A DNA stretch of 64,000 nt from Janibacter sp. CX7. Its GTDB lineage: Bacteria; Actinomycetota; Actinomycetes; Actinomycetales; Dermatophilaceae. Positions 9,114 through 17,853 of this stretch are shown here, piece after piece. The notes below the pieces were generated by a model. That model was given only the letters and a program-made list of their open reading frames with translations, made no database searches and was not told where the DNA came from. The stretch lies in contig NZ_CP101464.1 of NCBI RefSeq assembly GCF_024362365.1, forward strand, positions 2,728,001-2,792,000, read 5' to 3'. Made by a program: the position numbers and the translations under genes. Position 1 is the first letter of the stretch, and every line of letters starts with the position of its first letter.

Positions 9114-9611
9114 ATGACCGATCGCGACCCCATCGCCGCCGCCCACGACCAGTGGGTGACGCACGGGTGGACCGACGCGGCGGACGGCATGGCCCTGATC
9201 ACCTCGGTGGTCCGCGCGCAGCAGCTGGTGCACGAGCGGGTCGAGGCGGTGCTGCGACCGCACGACCTGACCTTCGCGCGCTTCGAGATCCTGCGGCTGC
9301 TCGCCTTCAGCCGGCGCCGCGAGATGCCGATGAGCCGGCTCGGGTCGCTGCTGCAGGTGCACGCGACGAGCGTGACGAGCGCCGTGGTCCGGCTCGAGAA
9401 GCAGGGTCTGGTCGAGCGCCGGCAGAGCCCCGACGACGGTCGCGTCGTCCTGGCCTCGATCACGGCGAAGGGGGCGAACCTCGTCGAGTCCGCGACGCAG
9501 GACCTGAACGCCCAGGTCTTCTCCTCCCCCGGCCTGGCGGAGACGGAGGTGCGGCAGGCGACGGCGCTGCTGTCCTCCCTTCGCGCCGCGCACGGCGACA
9601 CGGTGGGCTGA
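9114..9611 (+). CDS. MarR-family transcriptional regulator
   Basis: A 165-residue winged-helix protein. The DNA-binding core is seen in [60 protein letters not shown], the MarR helix-turn-helix and wing. The N-terminus begins [19 protein letters not shown] and contributes to dimerisation. The ATG at 9114 was taken because the earlier frame overlaps the sod promoter. Divergent from sod. Its ligand is unknown; regulation of sod or itself is a reasonable inference. Confidence 0.88.
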   Translation: MTDRDPIAAAHDQWVTHGWTDAADGMALITSVVRAQQLVHERVEAVLRPHDLTFARFEILRLLAFSRRREMPMSRLGSLLQVHATSVTSAVVRLEKQGLVERRQSPDDGRVVLASITAKGANLVESATQDLNAQVFSSPGLAETEVRQATALLSSLRAAHGDTVG

Positions 9612-9618
9612 CCCGACG

Positions 9619-10158
9619 TCAGCAGGCGACCTCGTGCAGCGCCGGCCAGACCGGCTGACCGGCGTTGCCGTGGAGCAGGACCACGGCGCTCGACCCCGTC
9701 CACCGGACCGAGTACTCCCCCAGGCTCGCCGGTCGACCACCGTCGTCGGCCGTGTAGTCCGACTGGAGACGGACCGGCCCGAGCCGCCCCGCGACACCCA
9801 CGCGGCCGGAGCCGAGCATGAGGAAGCTCGACTCCTCGACGACGACCCGACACCCGGACGGTCCCTCGGGCGCGACCACGACGTAGGAGGTGCCGAGACC
9901 GAGGACGGCTCGCGCGCCGACGACGAGCACGACGGCGAGCACCGCCAGAGCGGCGCGGACCCTCCGACCGACGGCACCGTCACCGCCCGCCCTCACCCGA
10001 CGGACCGTGAGGCCGACCACGACGAGACCGAGGAGCACGGTCACGACCTCGGGTCGCAGGACCAGGTCCCCCACGACGAAGGGAGGACCCCACAGCGAGA
10101 TGACGAAGAGTCCCACGACGGCCACGGTCGTCCAGCGCGAGGTCAGCAGGTGGGGCAT
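9619..10158 (-). CDS. membrane protein of unknown function
   Basis: A 179-residue protein with three hydrophobic segments in the first 95 residues ([47 protein letters not shown]) followed by a soluble, probably extracytoplasmic domain of about 85 residues that contains two Cys (CRVVVEES and the C-terminal Cys). The end is eight bases from the MarR stop on the other strand. I do not recognise the family. The chosen ATG at 10156-10158 removes an N-terminal stretch that would overlap the icmF promoter. Confidence 0.6.
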   Translation of the reverse strand: MPHLLTSRWTTVAVVGLFVISLWGPPFVVGDLVLRPEVVTVLLGLVVVGLTVRRVRAGGDGAVGRRVRAALAVLAVVLVVGARAVLGLGTSYVVVAPEGPSGCRVVVEESSFLMLGSGRVGVAGRLGPVRLQSDYTADDGGRPASLGEYSVRWTGSSAVVLLHGNAGQPVWPALHEVAC

Positions 10159-10238
10159 GAGCTCAGGCTGGCACGCCGCTCGTGGCGCTCCCCGGGCGAA
10201 GATCTGGAGATCGTGTGGAGGTTGCGCGGGTTTCCCAA

Positions 10239-10262
10239 AAATACTTGGATGTCCTAGCATTT
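10239..10262. promoter_or_regulatory. candidate operator/promoter of icmF
   Basis: A dyad centred between 10250 and 10251 pairs at 9 of 12 positions, with half-sites ATACTTGGA and TCCTAGCAT. It is AT-rich against GC-rich surroundings and lies 34 bp before the icmF ATG. It could be the site of an acyl-CoA-responsive regulator; none is adjacent. Confidence 0.5.
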
Positions 10263-10295
10263 GGGTGAACCCGCACTTCGACGACGAGGTAGGAC

Positions 10296-13200
10296 ATGTC
10301 CACGCCCGAGCTGCACACCCCGACCCACCCGGTCCGGTTCGTCACCGCCTCCGCGCTCTTCGACGGCCACGACGCGTCGATCAACATCATGCGCCGGATC
10401 ATGCAGAGCCAGGGCGCCGAGGTGGTCCACCTCGGGCACAACCGCTCCGTCCAGGAGGTCGTCGACGCGGCGATCGACGAGGACGTGCAGGGCGTCGCCG
10501 TCTCGTCCTACCAGGGCGGGCACGTCGAGTACTTCGAGTACCTCACCCAGCTGCTGCGGGAGCAGGGCGCCGGCCACGTCAAGGTCTTCGGCGGTGGCGG
10601 CGGCGTCATCGTCCCCGAGGAGATCGCCCGGTTGCGCGAGGCCGGCGTGACGATCTTCTCCCCCGAGGACGGCCAGCGACTCGGCCTGCCCGGGATGATC
10701 AACCAGCTGATCTCCGACTGCGACACCGACGTGTGGGAGGGCGGCCCGGTCGCCCTCGAGCCCGTGCTCGCCGGCGAGCGCGCCGCGGTCGCCCGCGCGA
10801 TCTCCGGGGCGGAGCTCGGTCACCTCGACGAGACCTTCCTCGCCGGCATCGCCGAGGCGGCGCAGAAGTCCCACGCCCCCGTCCTCGGCCTCACCGGCAC
10901 CGGCGGCTCGGGCAAGTCCTCGCTCACCGACGAGCTCGTGCGCCGATTCCGCGTCGACCAGCAAGACAAGCTGCGCATCGCCGTCATCGCCGTCGACCCG
11001 ACCCGGCGCAAGGGCGGCGGCGCGCTGCTCGGCGACCGCATCCGGATGAACTCCCTGGGCGAGAGCACCTCCGGCGCCTCCCCCGTCTTCTTCCGCTCGC
11101 TGGCCACCCGTGGCGACCGCGAGGTGCCCGAGGCCCTGTCGACGGTCATCGACATCGCGAAGGCGGCGGGCTTCGACCTCGTCGTCGTGGAGACGCCCGG
11201 CATCGGTCAGGGCGACGCCGCGATCGTCCCCTTCGTCGACGTGCCGATGTACGTCATGACGCCGGAGTTCGGCGCGGCCAGCCAGCTCGAGAAGATCGAC
11301 ATGCTCGACTTCGCCGAGGTCGTGGCGATCAACAAGTTCGAGCGTCGCGGTGCCGCCGACGCGCTGCGCGACGTCGGCCGCCAGCTCGTGCGCAACCGTG
11401 AGGCCTTCGGCCAGCGTCCCGAGGACATGCCGGTCTTCGGCACCTCCGCCGCGACCTTCAACGACGACGGCGTGACCGGTCTCTACCAGCACCTGCGCGA
11501 CCTGCTCGCGGCCAAGGGGCTGCCCGTCGACGAGGGCCAGCTCGCGCCCGTCGACACGAAGCAGTCCACCCGCTTCGGCCAGGTCGTCCCGGCCACCCGG
11601 GTGCGCTACCTCGCCGAGATCACCGAGACGGTCCGCGGCTACCACCAGCGCACCGAGGAGCTCGCCGCGAGCGCCCGCCGCGTGCAGCGCCTGGCCGCCG
11701 TCGACGACGAGCTGACCGCTGCAGGCAAGGACGGCCACGGCGTCGACGAGCTGCTCGACGCCGCCCGCAAGGATCTGCCGACCGAGGTCGCCGACCAGAT
11801 CGAGCGCTGGCCGTCGGTCGTCGAGTCCTACTCCGGCGACGAGCAGGTCGTGACGATCCGCGGCAAGGAGCTGCACACCAAGCTGACCAAGGAGTCGCTC
11901 TCGGGCACCAAGATCCCGCGCGTCGCCCTGCCCAAGCACACCGACCACGGCGACCTCGTGACCTTCTGGCGGTCGGAGAACCTCCCGGGCTCCTTCCCGT
12001 ACACCGCCGGCGTCTTCCCCTTCAAGCGCGACAACGAGGACCCGGCGCGCATGTTCGCCGGCGAGGGCGACCCCTTCCGCACCAACCGCCGCTTCAAGCT
12101 GCTGTCGCAGGGTCAGCCGGCCACCCGCCTGTCCACCGCCTTCGACTCCGTGACGCTCTACGGGCGCGACCCCGGCGAGCGCCCGGACATCTACGGCAAG
12201 GTCGGCACCTCGGGCGTCTCCGTCGCCACTCTCGACGACATGAAGGCGCTCTACTCCGGCTTCGACCTCGTCTCGCCGACGACGAGCGTCTCAATGACGA
12301 TCAACGGCCCCGCCCCGACCGTCCTCGCCTTCTTCCTCAACACCGCGATCGACCAGCAGCTCGACGCCTTCCGCGAGCGCGAGGGCCGCGAGCCCTCCGG
12401 CGCCGAGGCCGAGGAGCTGCGCGCCCACGCGCTCGCCAACGTCCGCGGCACGGTCCAGGCCGACATCCTCAAGGAGGACCAGGGACAGAACACCTGCCTC
12501 TTCTCCACGGAGTTCAGCCTGCGGATGATGGCCGACATCCAGGAGTGGTTCATCGAGCAGCAGGTGCGCAACTTCTACTCGGTGAGCATCTCCGGCTACC
12601 ACATTGCCGAGGCCGGGGCGAACCCCATCAGCCAGCTCGCCTTCACGCTGGCCAACGGCTTCACCTACGTCGAGGCCTACCTCGCGCGGGGCATGGACAT
12701 CAACGACTTCGCCCCCAACCTGTCCTTCTTCTTCTCCTCGGGCATGGACCCCGAGTACTCCGTGCTCGGCCGCGTCGCCCGCCGCATCTGGGCGGTCGCC
12801 ATGAAGGAGAAGTACGGCGCCAACGACCGCAGCCAGAAGCTGAAGTACCACATCCAGACCAGCGGCCGGTCGCTGCACGCGCAGGAGATGGACTTCAACG
12901 ACATCCGCACGACGCTGCAGGCGCTCAACGCCCTCTACGACAACGCCAACAGCCTGCACACCAATGCCTATGACGAGGCCGTGACGACCCCGTCGACCGA
13001 GTCGGTGCGCCGGGCCCTGGCGATCCAGCTCATCATCAGCCGCGAGTGGGGCCTGTCGATGAACGAGAACCCGCTCCAGGGGTCCTTCATCATCGACGAG
13101 CTCACCGACCTCGTCGAGGAGGCCGTGCTCACCGAGTTCGACCGGATCAACGACCGCGGCGGCGTCCTCGGCGCCATGGAGACCGGCTACCAGCGCGGCC

Positions 13201-13547
13201 GCATCCAGGACGAGTCGCTGCTCTACGAGCACCGCAAGCACGACGGGTCCCTGCCGATCGTCGGCGTCAACACCTTCCTGCGCGAGGACGGCGCGAAGGG
13301 AGAGCCCGACGAGATCGAGCTCGCCCGCGCCACCGAGGACGAGAAGGTCTCGCAGCTGCAGCGGGTGCGCTCCTACCAGGAGACCCACCGCGAGGAGGCC
13401 GAGGAGGCGATCGCCCGGCTCAAGGAGGCCGCGACGACCGACGCCAATGTCTTCGCCGTGCTCATGGACGCCGCCCGGGTGTGCACCCTGCAGCAGGTCA
13501 CCGACGCCTTCTTCGAAGTCGGTGGGCAGTACCGCCGCAACGTGTGA
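10296..13547 (+). CDS. icmF: fused isobutyryl-CoA mutase IcmF (B12-dependent mutase plus G-protein chaperone)
   Basis: A 1083-residue protein, the size of known IcmF. Order of parts: N-terminal cobalamin-binding domain with DGHDASINIMRR (cobalamin-ligand His at residue 25) and FGGGGGVIVPEEI; a MeaB-like G3E GTPase domain with P-loop GTGGSGKSSL near residue 200; then the acyl-CoA mutase barrel in the last 550 residues (NLPGSFPYTAGVFPFKR, YGKVGTSGVSVATLDDM, QNTCLFSTEFSLRMMADI, ISGYHIAEAGANPISQLAF). It interconverts isobutyryl-CoA and n-butyryl-CoA and reloads its own cofactor. The 3-hydroxyisobutyryl-CoA hydrolase at 45052 belongs to the same branched-acid pathway. The ATG follows GGTAGGAC. Confidence 0.95.
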   Translation: MSTPELHTPTHPVRFVTASALFDGHDASINIMRRIMQSQGAEVVHLGHNRSVQEVVDAAIDEDVQGVAVSSYQGGHVEYFEYLTQLLREQGAGHVKVFGGGGGVIVPEEIARLREAGVTIFSPEDGQRLGLPGMINQLISDCDTDVWEGGPVALEPVLAGERAAVARAISGAELGHLDETFLAGIAEAAQKSHAPVLGLTGTGGSGKSSLTDELVRRFRVDQQDKLRIAVIAVDPTRRKGGGALLGDRIRMNSLGESTSGASPVFFRSLATRGDREVPEALSTVIDIAKAAGFDLVVVETPGIGQGDAAIVPFVDVPMYVMTPEFGAASQLEKIDMLDFAEVVAINKFERRGAADALRDVGRQLVRNREAFGQRPEDMPVFGTSAATFNDDGVTGLYQHLRDLLAAKGLPVDEGQLAPVDTKQSTRFGQVVPATRVRYLAEITETVRGYHQRTEELAASARRVQRLAAVDDELTAAGKDGHGVDELLDAARKDLPTEVADQIERWPSVVESYSGDEQVVTIRGKELHTKLTKESLSGTKIPRVALPKHTDHGDLVTFWRSENLPGSFPYTAGVFPFKRDNEDPARMFAGEGDPFRTNRRFKLLSQGQPATRLSTAFDSVTLYGRDPGERPDIYGKVGTSGVSVATLDDMKALYSGFDLVSPTTSVSMTINGPAPTVLAFFLNTAIDQQLDAFREREGREPSGAEAEELRAHALANVRGTVQADILKEDQGQNTCLFSTEFSLRMMADIQEWFIEQQVRNFYSVSISGYHIAEAGANPISQLAFTLANGFTYVEAYLARGMDINDFAPNLSFFFSSGMDPEYSVLGRVARRIWAVAMKEKYGANDRSQKLKYHIQTSGRSLHAQEMDFNDIRTTLQALNALYDNANSLHTNAYDEAVTTPSTESVRRALAIQLIISREWGLSMNENPLQGSFIIDELTDLVEEAVLTEFDRINDRGGVLGAMETGYQRGRIQDESLLYEHRKHDGSLPIVGVNTFLREDGAKGEPDEIELARATEDEKVSQLQRVRSYQETHREEAEEAIARLKEAATTDANVFAVLMDAARVCTLQQVTDAFFEVGGQYRRNV

Positions 13548-13575
13548 GTCCCGAGCGCCTCGGTAGCCTGCGACC

Positions 13576-13941
13576 GTGAGCTCTGATCGCTGGCCGGGAT
13601 ACGTCTACGGCGAAGGGGAGGACCCGGACTACCGCTTCTCCCTCGCCAACGAGCGCACCTTCCTCGCCTGGCTGCGCACGACCTTGGCGCTGCTGGCTGC
13701 CGGGGTGGCCGTCGACGTCATCGACCTCGGGGTCCCCTCGGTCATCACACGCGGCCTCGCCGCCATGCTCCTCACCCTCGGCGTGCTGTGCCCGCTGCTC
13801 GCCTTCGCCCGGTGGGCGATGGCCGAGCGGGCCATGCGACGGGAGGAGCCGCTCCCTTCGCTCGGGGTGTCGGCGGCGATCATCACCGGCATCGTCCTCG
13901 CCGCCTCGGCCGTCCTCGCCGTCGTCGTCGCGGGCCGCTGA
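13576..13941 (+). CDS. DUF202 (YidH-like) membrane protein
   Basis: A 121-residue protein with the DUF202 signature near the N-terminus (FSLANERTFLAWLRTTLALLAAG) and three hydrophobic helices. The family is of unknown biochemical function and often occurs as tandem pairs, as here with the gene at 13944. The GTG start lies 29 bp after icmF. It is separated from the next gene by two bases, so the two are co-translated. Cellular location is the cytoplasmic membrane. Confidence 0.85.
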   Translation: MSSDRWPGYVYGEGEDPDYRFSLANERTFLAWLRTTLALLAAGVAVDVIDLGVPSVITRGLAAMLLTLGVLCPLLAFARWAMAERAMRREEPLPSLGVSAAIITGIVLAASAVLAVVVAGR

Positions 13942-13943
13942 CG

Positions 13944-14261
13944 ATGAGCGAGCTCGCGCGCGCGACACCGCAGGGCGCCCAGCCCGAGCGGACCGCCCTG
14001 TCGTGGCAGCGCACCTCGCTGACGACCGTCGCCGGCGCCGCGGTCATCGCCCGGCACACCAGTGACCAGATGGGACCGGCCGCGCTGGTCATCATGATCG
14101 CCACGCTCACGCTGGCGGGCGCGGCCTTCGTGCTCGGGCGCACCCGCTACTCGACGCAGCCCGAGCCCTCCCGGCGACGGGACGGCCGGGCTCCCTTCGC
14201 CCTGGCCGTGGCGATCGCCGGCATGGCGGCCACTGAGCTGCTCGCCCTCGTGGTGCCGTGA
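13944..14261 (+). CDS. second DUF202-type membrane protein
   Basis: A 105-residue protein beginning MSELARATPQGAQPERTALSWQRTSL, which contains the ERTALSWQRT form of the DUF202 motif, followed by three hydrophobic segments. It is probably a partner subunit of the preceding DUF202 protein, from which it is two bases away. Its TGA overlaps the GTG of the next gene (GTGATG). The function of the family is unknown. Confidence 0.82.
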   Translation: MSELARATPQGAQPERTALSWQRTSLTTVAGAAVIARHTSDQMGPAALVIMIATLTLAGAAFVLGRTRYSTQPEPSRRRDGRAPFALAVAIAGMAATELLALVVP

Positions 14262-15016
14262 TGCCGCTCGACGACCTGGGTGCGACCGCCGACCTGACCG
14301 CTCCCCCGCGGCGGGTCGTCTCGCTCGTGCCCAGCCTCACCGAGGCGATCGCCACGAGCTGCCCCGGGATCCTCGTCGGCGCGACCGACTGGTGCACCCA
14401 CCCGGCCGACCTCGACGTGGCCCGTGTCCGCGGCACCAAGAACCCCGACCTGCGCGCGATCGCCGACCTCTCCCCCGACCTCGTCGTCGCCAACAAGGAA
14501 GAGAACCGTGAGCTCGACGTGTGCCGCTTGCGGGAGCGCGGTGTCACCGTCTGGGTCACCGACATCGAGGACGTGCCGTCGGCGCTGACCTCGATGCGTC
14601 GGCTGTGGGTCGAGGCGCTGCGCCAGCCGGTGCCCGAGTGGCTGGTGCAGGCCGAGCAGCTCTGGGGCACAGCGGTGCCCGCCACGCGAGGGACCGTCGC
14701 CGTGCCCATCTGGCGAGACCCGTGGATGGCCGTCGGCCCGCGCACCTACACGACCGACCTGCTGACGCGGCTCGGCTGGATCAATGCCCTCGCCGGCCCC
14801 GACGCCGACCCGAGCGACCGCTACCCGCACGTCGACCTGTCCGATGTCGACCATCCCGGCATCGACCTCGTCCTCCTGCCCGACGAGCCCTATGTCTTCA
14901 CGGCCGAGGACGGACCGGAGGCATTCACCCACGTGCCGACGCAACTCGTGAGCGGTCGCCTGCTCACCTGGTACGGCCCGGCGATGGTCGAGGCCCACGA
15001 GGTCCTCGCCCCATGA
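14258..15016 (+). CDS. BtuF-like helical-backbone metal/cobalamin-binding domain protein without signal peptide
   Basis: A 252-residue protein of the periplasmic-binding-protein class III fold: PPRRVVSLVPSLTEAIATSCP, GATDWCTHPAD, GTKNPDLRAIADLSPDLVVANKEENR, and IWRDPWMAVGPRTYTTDLLTRLGW. Secreted members bind cobalamin or metal complexes for ABC importers, but no signal peptide or lipobox is seen and no transporter genes lie nearby. It is therefore probably cytosolic. It stands 700 bp downstream of the B12-dependent icmF in the same direction, which makes corrinoid handling an attractive inference. Starts in the stop of the DUF202 gene. Confidence 0.75.
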   Translation: MMPLDDLGATADLTAPPRRVVSLVPSLTEAIATSCPGILVGATDWCTHPADLDVARVRGTKNPDLRAIADLSPDLVVANKEENRELDVCRLRERGVTVWVTDIEDVPSALTSMRRLWVEALRQPVPEWLVQAEQLWGTAVPATRGTVAVPIWRDPWMAVGPRTYTTDLLTRLGWINALAGPDADPSDRYPHVDLSDVDHPGIDLVLLPDEPYVFTAEDGPEAFTHVPTQLVSGRLLTWYGPAMVEAHEVLAP

Positions 15017-15058
15017 CGAAGGGGGGTCGGTCACCTCGCGGTGACCGACCCCCCTTCG
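15017..15058. terminator. bidirectional terminator with CGAAGGG stem base
   Basis: A perfect 19-bp stem with a TCGC loop, whose arms start with CGAAGGGGGG. It overlaps the stop region of the upstream gene and lies 15 bp before the convergent protease stop. Confidence 0.9.
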
Positions 15059-15073
15059 CGTGAAATGCGCTCG

Positions 15074-16819
15074 TCAGAGCTTCTTGGCGGCGACGGCGGC
15101 GTAGGCATCGATGATGCCGTCACCGTAGAAGCCGTTGAAGTCCTCGTCACCGACGCAGGTGGCGGTGTAGTCCGCCGGGAGGCCGGGGTAGACGAAGGTA
15201 CGCGGCTCGGGGCAGGCCTTGTCGCGGGCCGTGCCCATGAGCACCTCACGGGTGGTGTCGGCCGAGAGACCGAAGCCGGCCTTGCCGTCGGTCTTGCCGT
15301 AGCGCGAGACGATCAGGGAGGCGACGCCCGCCGCGTGCGGCGAGGCCATCGACGTGCCCTGGTAGTACTCGTAGTAGCCGCACTGCTCCGTGCCCTTGAC
15401 GATGCCGCAGTCCTTGAAGACGTAGCCCTCGCCGTCCTCGGTGATGTTGCCGTCCTCGTCGACCGAGCCCTCGGACTTGACGACGTTCTCCGGCACGGAG
15501 GAGAGGATCAGGTTGCTCGGGCTGCGGTAGTCGGGGGTGCCGAAGTACTCGCGGGAGTCACCACCGGGGGCGCTGACCTCGATCTCGTCGGCGGTCAGGT
15601 CGGTCGTGTAATTGGAGAAGTAGGACTTGCGCTCCGAGGGGCCGACGGCCGAGACACCGATGACGTGCGGGCCCTCGACCGGCAGGTCCTTGCAGCTCGA
15701 GTTGTCGATGGTGCGGTCGTGGGCGTTGCCCTCGGGGTAGTTGGGGCTCTCCGAGTCGGTCCCGGGGTTGGCCAGGTCCGTCGCGGAGTTGCCCAGGGCG
15801 CCGACCATCGTGACGTTCTTGGAGTGCGCGTAGTTGAGCGCACGCGACATCGACTCGATGATCATGTCCTGCTCGGCGGCCTCCTCGGGGCTGTCCTCGG
15901 GGGCACCGCCCTGGCAGTAGTAGGCCCACGGGTCGACGTAGAAGCTCATGTTGACGACGTCGAGCCCGGCGTCGGCCGAGTAGGTGAGGGCGTTGACCGT
16001 GGGGCCGACGAAGAAGTAGCCCGCGTCCTGACCGGCGCGCACGTTGACGATCGAGACGTCCGGCGCGACACCGGAGACGCCGATGCCGTTCTTCGCCGCG
16101 GCGATGGTGCCGGCGACGTGGGTCCCGTGCCCGCCGTTGTCGACGTCCGCCGGGTCGACGCAGGACTCGACCTCGCAGGGCCCGTCGATGTCGGGGATGT
16201 CGGTGGTGAAGTTGCGCGAGAGCTTGTGGTCGAAGTTCGGCGCGATGTCCGGGTGGCTCGCGTCGACGCCGGTGTCGATGACACCGACCTTGACCCGCTT
16301 GTCGCCGGCCGTGATCTTCTGCGCCTCGGCGGCACGGATCATGTCCATGCCCCAGAGCTTGTCGTCGAGCGGGTCAGAGCCCTTCTTGCCGTTGCCCTTG
16401 CCCGCGGCGGAGGAGCGCATGCCCTCGGCCTTGGCCTGGGCGCGCGGGCGCTCGGTGTCGGACTTCTTCACCCGGTCCTGCGGGGCGCGGCCGACGATGC
16501 CCTCCTCGGCGGCGCCGAAGACGCCCTTCATCGCGCGCGCCTTGGCGGCGAAGGCGGTGTCGGTCGAGGTCACGGTGACCATGCCGACCTTGTCGTTGAC
16601 GGAGACGATCTTCGCGCCGCTCGCCTCGAGCTTCGACGCCAGGGCCTTGGCGCTGCCGCCGCGCTCGGCGAGCACGACGTAGCTGGTCTCGGCACCGGTG
16701 GTCGACGCGGTCGAGCCGGTCGATGCGGTGGGGGCTGCGGTGGCGCTCGCAGTCATGGTCAGCCCGGTCGTGCCGAGCGCGAGGGCGCCCAGGACCGCGG
16801 CCATGCGGTGGTGTCGCAT
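15074..16819 (-). CDS. secreted subtilisin-like serine protease (S8)
   Basis: A 581-residue secreted protease. Residues 1-30 form a signal peptide (basic MRHHR, hydrophobic core, ATAAP). Residues about 45-105 resemble an inhibitor_I9 propeptide. The S8 catalytic triad is visible: D182 in VIDTGVD, H231 in GGHGTHVAGT and S490 in GTSMASPHAAG, with the oxyanion Asn near 344 (ALGNSATD). There are paired Cys residues, and acidic inserts between the His and Ser. The ATG at 16817-16819 has GGAGG six bases upstream. Probably a degradative exoprotease; it stands alone, without a transporter or inhibitor gene next to it. Confidence 0.93.
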   Translation of the reverse strand: MRHHRMAAVLGALALGTTGLTMTASATAAPTASTGSTASTTGAETSYVVLAERGGSAKALASKLEASGAKIVSVNDKVGMVTVTSTDTAFAAKARAMKGVFGAAEEGIVGRAPQDRVKKSDTERPRAQAKAEGMRSSAAGKGNGKKGSDPLDDKLWGMDMIRAAEAQKITAGDKRVKVGVIDTGVDASHPDIAPNFDHKLSRNFTTDIPDIDGPCEVESCVDPADVDNGGHGTHVAGTIAAAKNGIGVSGVAPDVSIVNVRAGQDAGYFFVGPTVNALTYSADAGLDVVNMSFYVDPWAYYCQGGAPEDSPEEAAEQDMIIESMSRALNYAHSKNVTMVGALGNSATDLANPGTDSESPNYPEGNAHDRTIDNSSCKDLPVEGPHVIGVSAVGPSERKSYFSNYTTDLTADEIEVSAPGGDSREYFGTPDYRSPSNLILSSVPENVVKSEGSVDEDGNITEDGEGYVFKDCGIVKGTEQCGYYEYYQGTSMASPHAAGVASLIVSRYGKTDGKAGFGLSADTTREVLMGTARDKACPEPRTFVYPGLPADYTATCVGDEDFNGFYGDGIIDAYAAVAAKKL

Positions 16820-16978
16820 GTGGTTCCTCCCGGAGATGGATGGCGGCGGGGACCCGCCACCGGGCACCTTATGACCTGGATCACCCTGATGGGTCGAAGA
16901 GCAGGTGGTCATTTGGCCGGACACCTGACGGGCGACTGTCGGCCCGTGCCGGACCTCGTTGATCGGCGGCGAACGGCC

Positions 16979-17773
16979 TCAGGCGCGCTGACGGCGCGCC
17001 GCCCGCAGGGCGTGCGCGAGGATGCCGTCGAAGAGGGCCGCGACCTCGCGGGCCCCGGGGTTGCGCAGGGCGTGGATCGGCACGAAGGCGCCCTGCGCCC
17101 GCTGCACGGAGGTGCGCTCGGGGATGCGCTGGGTGAGCACGAGCGGCCCGAAGAGCGAGGTCAGCTCCTCGACCCGGTAGCGGTGCTCGCCGATGTTGGA
17201 CCGCACCCGGTTGACGACGATGCCGAGCGGCTGCAGCCGCGGGTTGAGCGTCGAGCGCACCTCGTGCACCGCCCGCAGCGCGCGGTCGGCCGCCGCGATG
17301 GCGAAGACCCCCGGCTCGGTGACGATGATCGCCCGGTCGGCGGCCGTCAGCCCGATGCGGGTCAGCCCGCCGAGCGAGGGCGGGCAGTCGACGAGGACGA
17401 GGTCGTGGTCCGCCTCGACCTTCGCCAGCACGGTGCGAAGAGAGGTCAGCCGCCGCGACGAGAGGTCGGTGCGGTCCATGCGGGCCAGGTCGTCGCCGCC
17501 GACGACGACGTCGATGGGGGCGTGGTCACCGTCGCTCCAGTGGCTGCGGAGCGTGGCGGCACGCAGGTTGCGCCGGCGCGGCTCCTCGACGACCAGTGCG
17601 CTGGTCGAGGCGACCTCTCCGTCGACGTCGAGACCGGTCGTCGAGTCGCCCTGCGGGTCGAGGTCGACGACAAGGGTGCGCAGGCCCGCGTGCCGCGCTG
17701 CCGCCGCGAGCCCCAGGGTCACGGAGGTCTTGCCCACTCCCCCCTTGAGGCTGCACACCGCGATGACGACCAC
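16979..17773 (-). CDS. orphan ParA/Soj-family ATPase
   Basis: A 264-residue P-loop ATPase with the deviant Walker A KGGVGKTS (residues 10-17), switch region VVDLDPQGDSTTGLDV and Walker B LVLVDCPPSLGGLT. These are the features of ParA/Soj partition proteins. No parB gene or parS-like site lies beside it, so it is probably not the chromosomal segregation ParA but an orphan that positions another cargo or regulates some process. Start is a GTG at 17771-17773. A strong CGAAGGG hairpin separates it from the acyl-CoA dehydrogenase operon. Confidence 0.88.
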   Translation of the reverse strand: MVVIAVCSLKGGVGKTSVTLGLAAAARHAGLRTLVVDLDPQGDSTTGLDVDGEVASTSALVVEEPRRRNLRAATLRSHWSDGDHAPIDVVVGGDDLARMDRTDLSSRRLTSLRTVLAKVEADHDLVLVDCPPSLGGLTRIGLTAADRAIIVTEPGVFAIAAADRALRAVHEVRSTLNPRLQPLGIVVNRVRSNIGEHRYRVEELTSLFGPLVLTQRIPERTSVQRAQGAFVPIHALRNPGAREVAALFDGILAHALRAARRQRA

Positions 17774-17789
17774 GTCCCGATGATAAATG

Positions 17790-17829
17790 CCGCGCCCCCT
17801 TCGTCCGGGGTGGGACGAAGGGGGCGCGG
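17790..17829 (-). terminator. terminator after the acyl-CoA dehydrogenase operon
   Basis: A 16-17-bp stem containing GCGCCCCCTTCGTC and its complement with a short G-rich loop. It follows the stop of the gene at 17854 in the minus direction and separates that operon from parA. Confidence 0.8.
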
Positions 17830-17832
17830 CTG

Positions 17833-17850
17833 CATTGCCCTACGGCAATG
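17833..17850. promoter_or_regulatory. short perfect inverted repeat between parA and acdA-like gene
   Basis: CATTGCC - CTAC - GGCAATG, a perfect 7-bp dyad three bases beyond the stop of the gene at 17854 and upstream of parA. It could be a small operator for parA or part of the terminator; I cannot tell which. Confidence 0.35.
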
Positions 17851-17853
17851 AGA

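Noticed and set aside
16979..17773. Chromosome partition locus
   Set aside because: Only a ParA-type ATPase is present; no parB, no parS-like TGTTTCACGTGAAACA site and no origin-linked genes were found.
15041..17851. A 936-codon open frame on the plus strand
   Set aside because: It runs antisense through the subtilase and the ParA gene, both of which have intact catalytic motifs; it is a product of high G+C.
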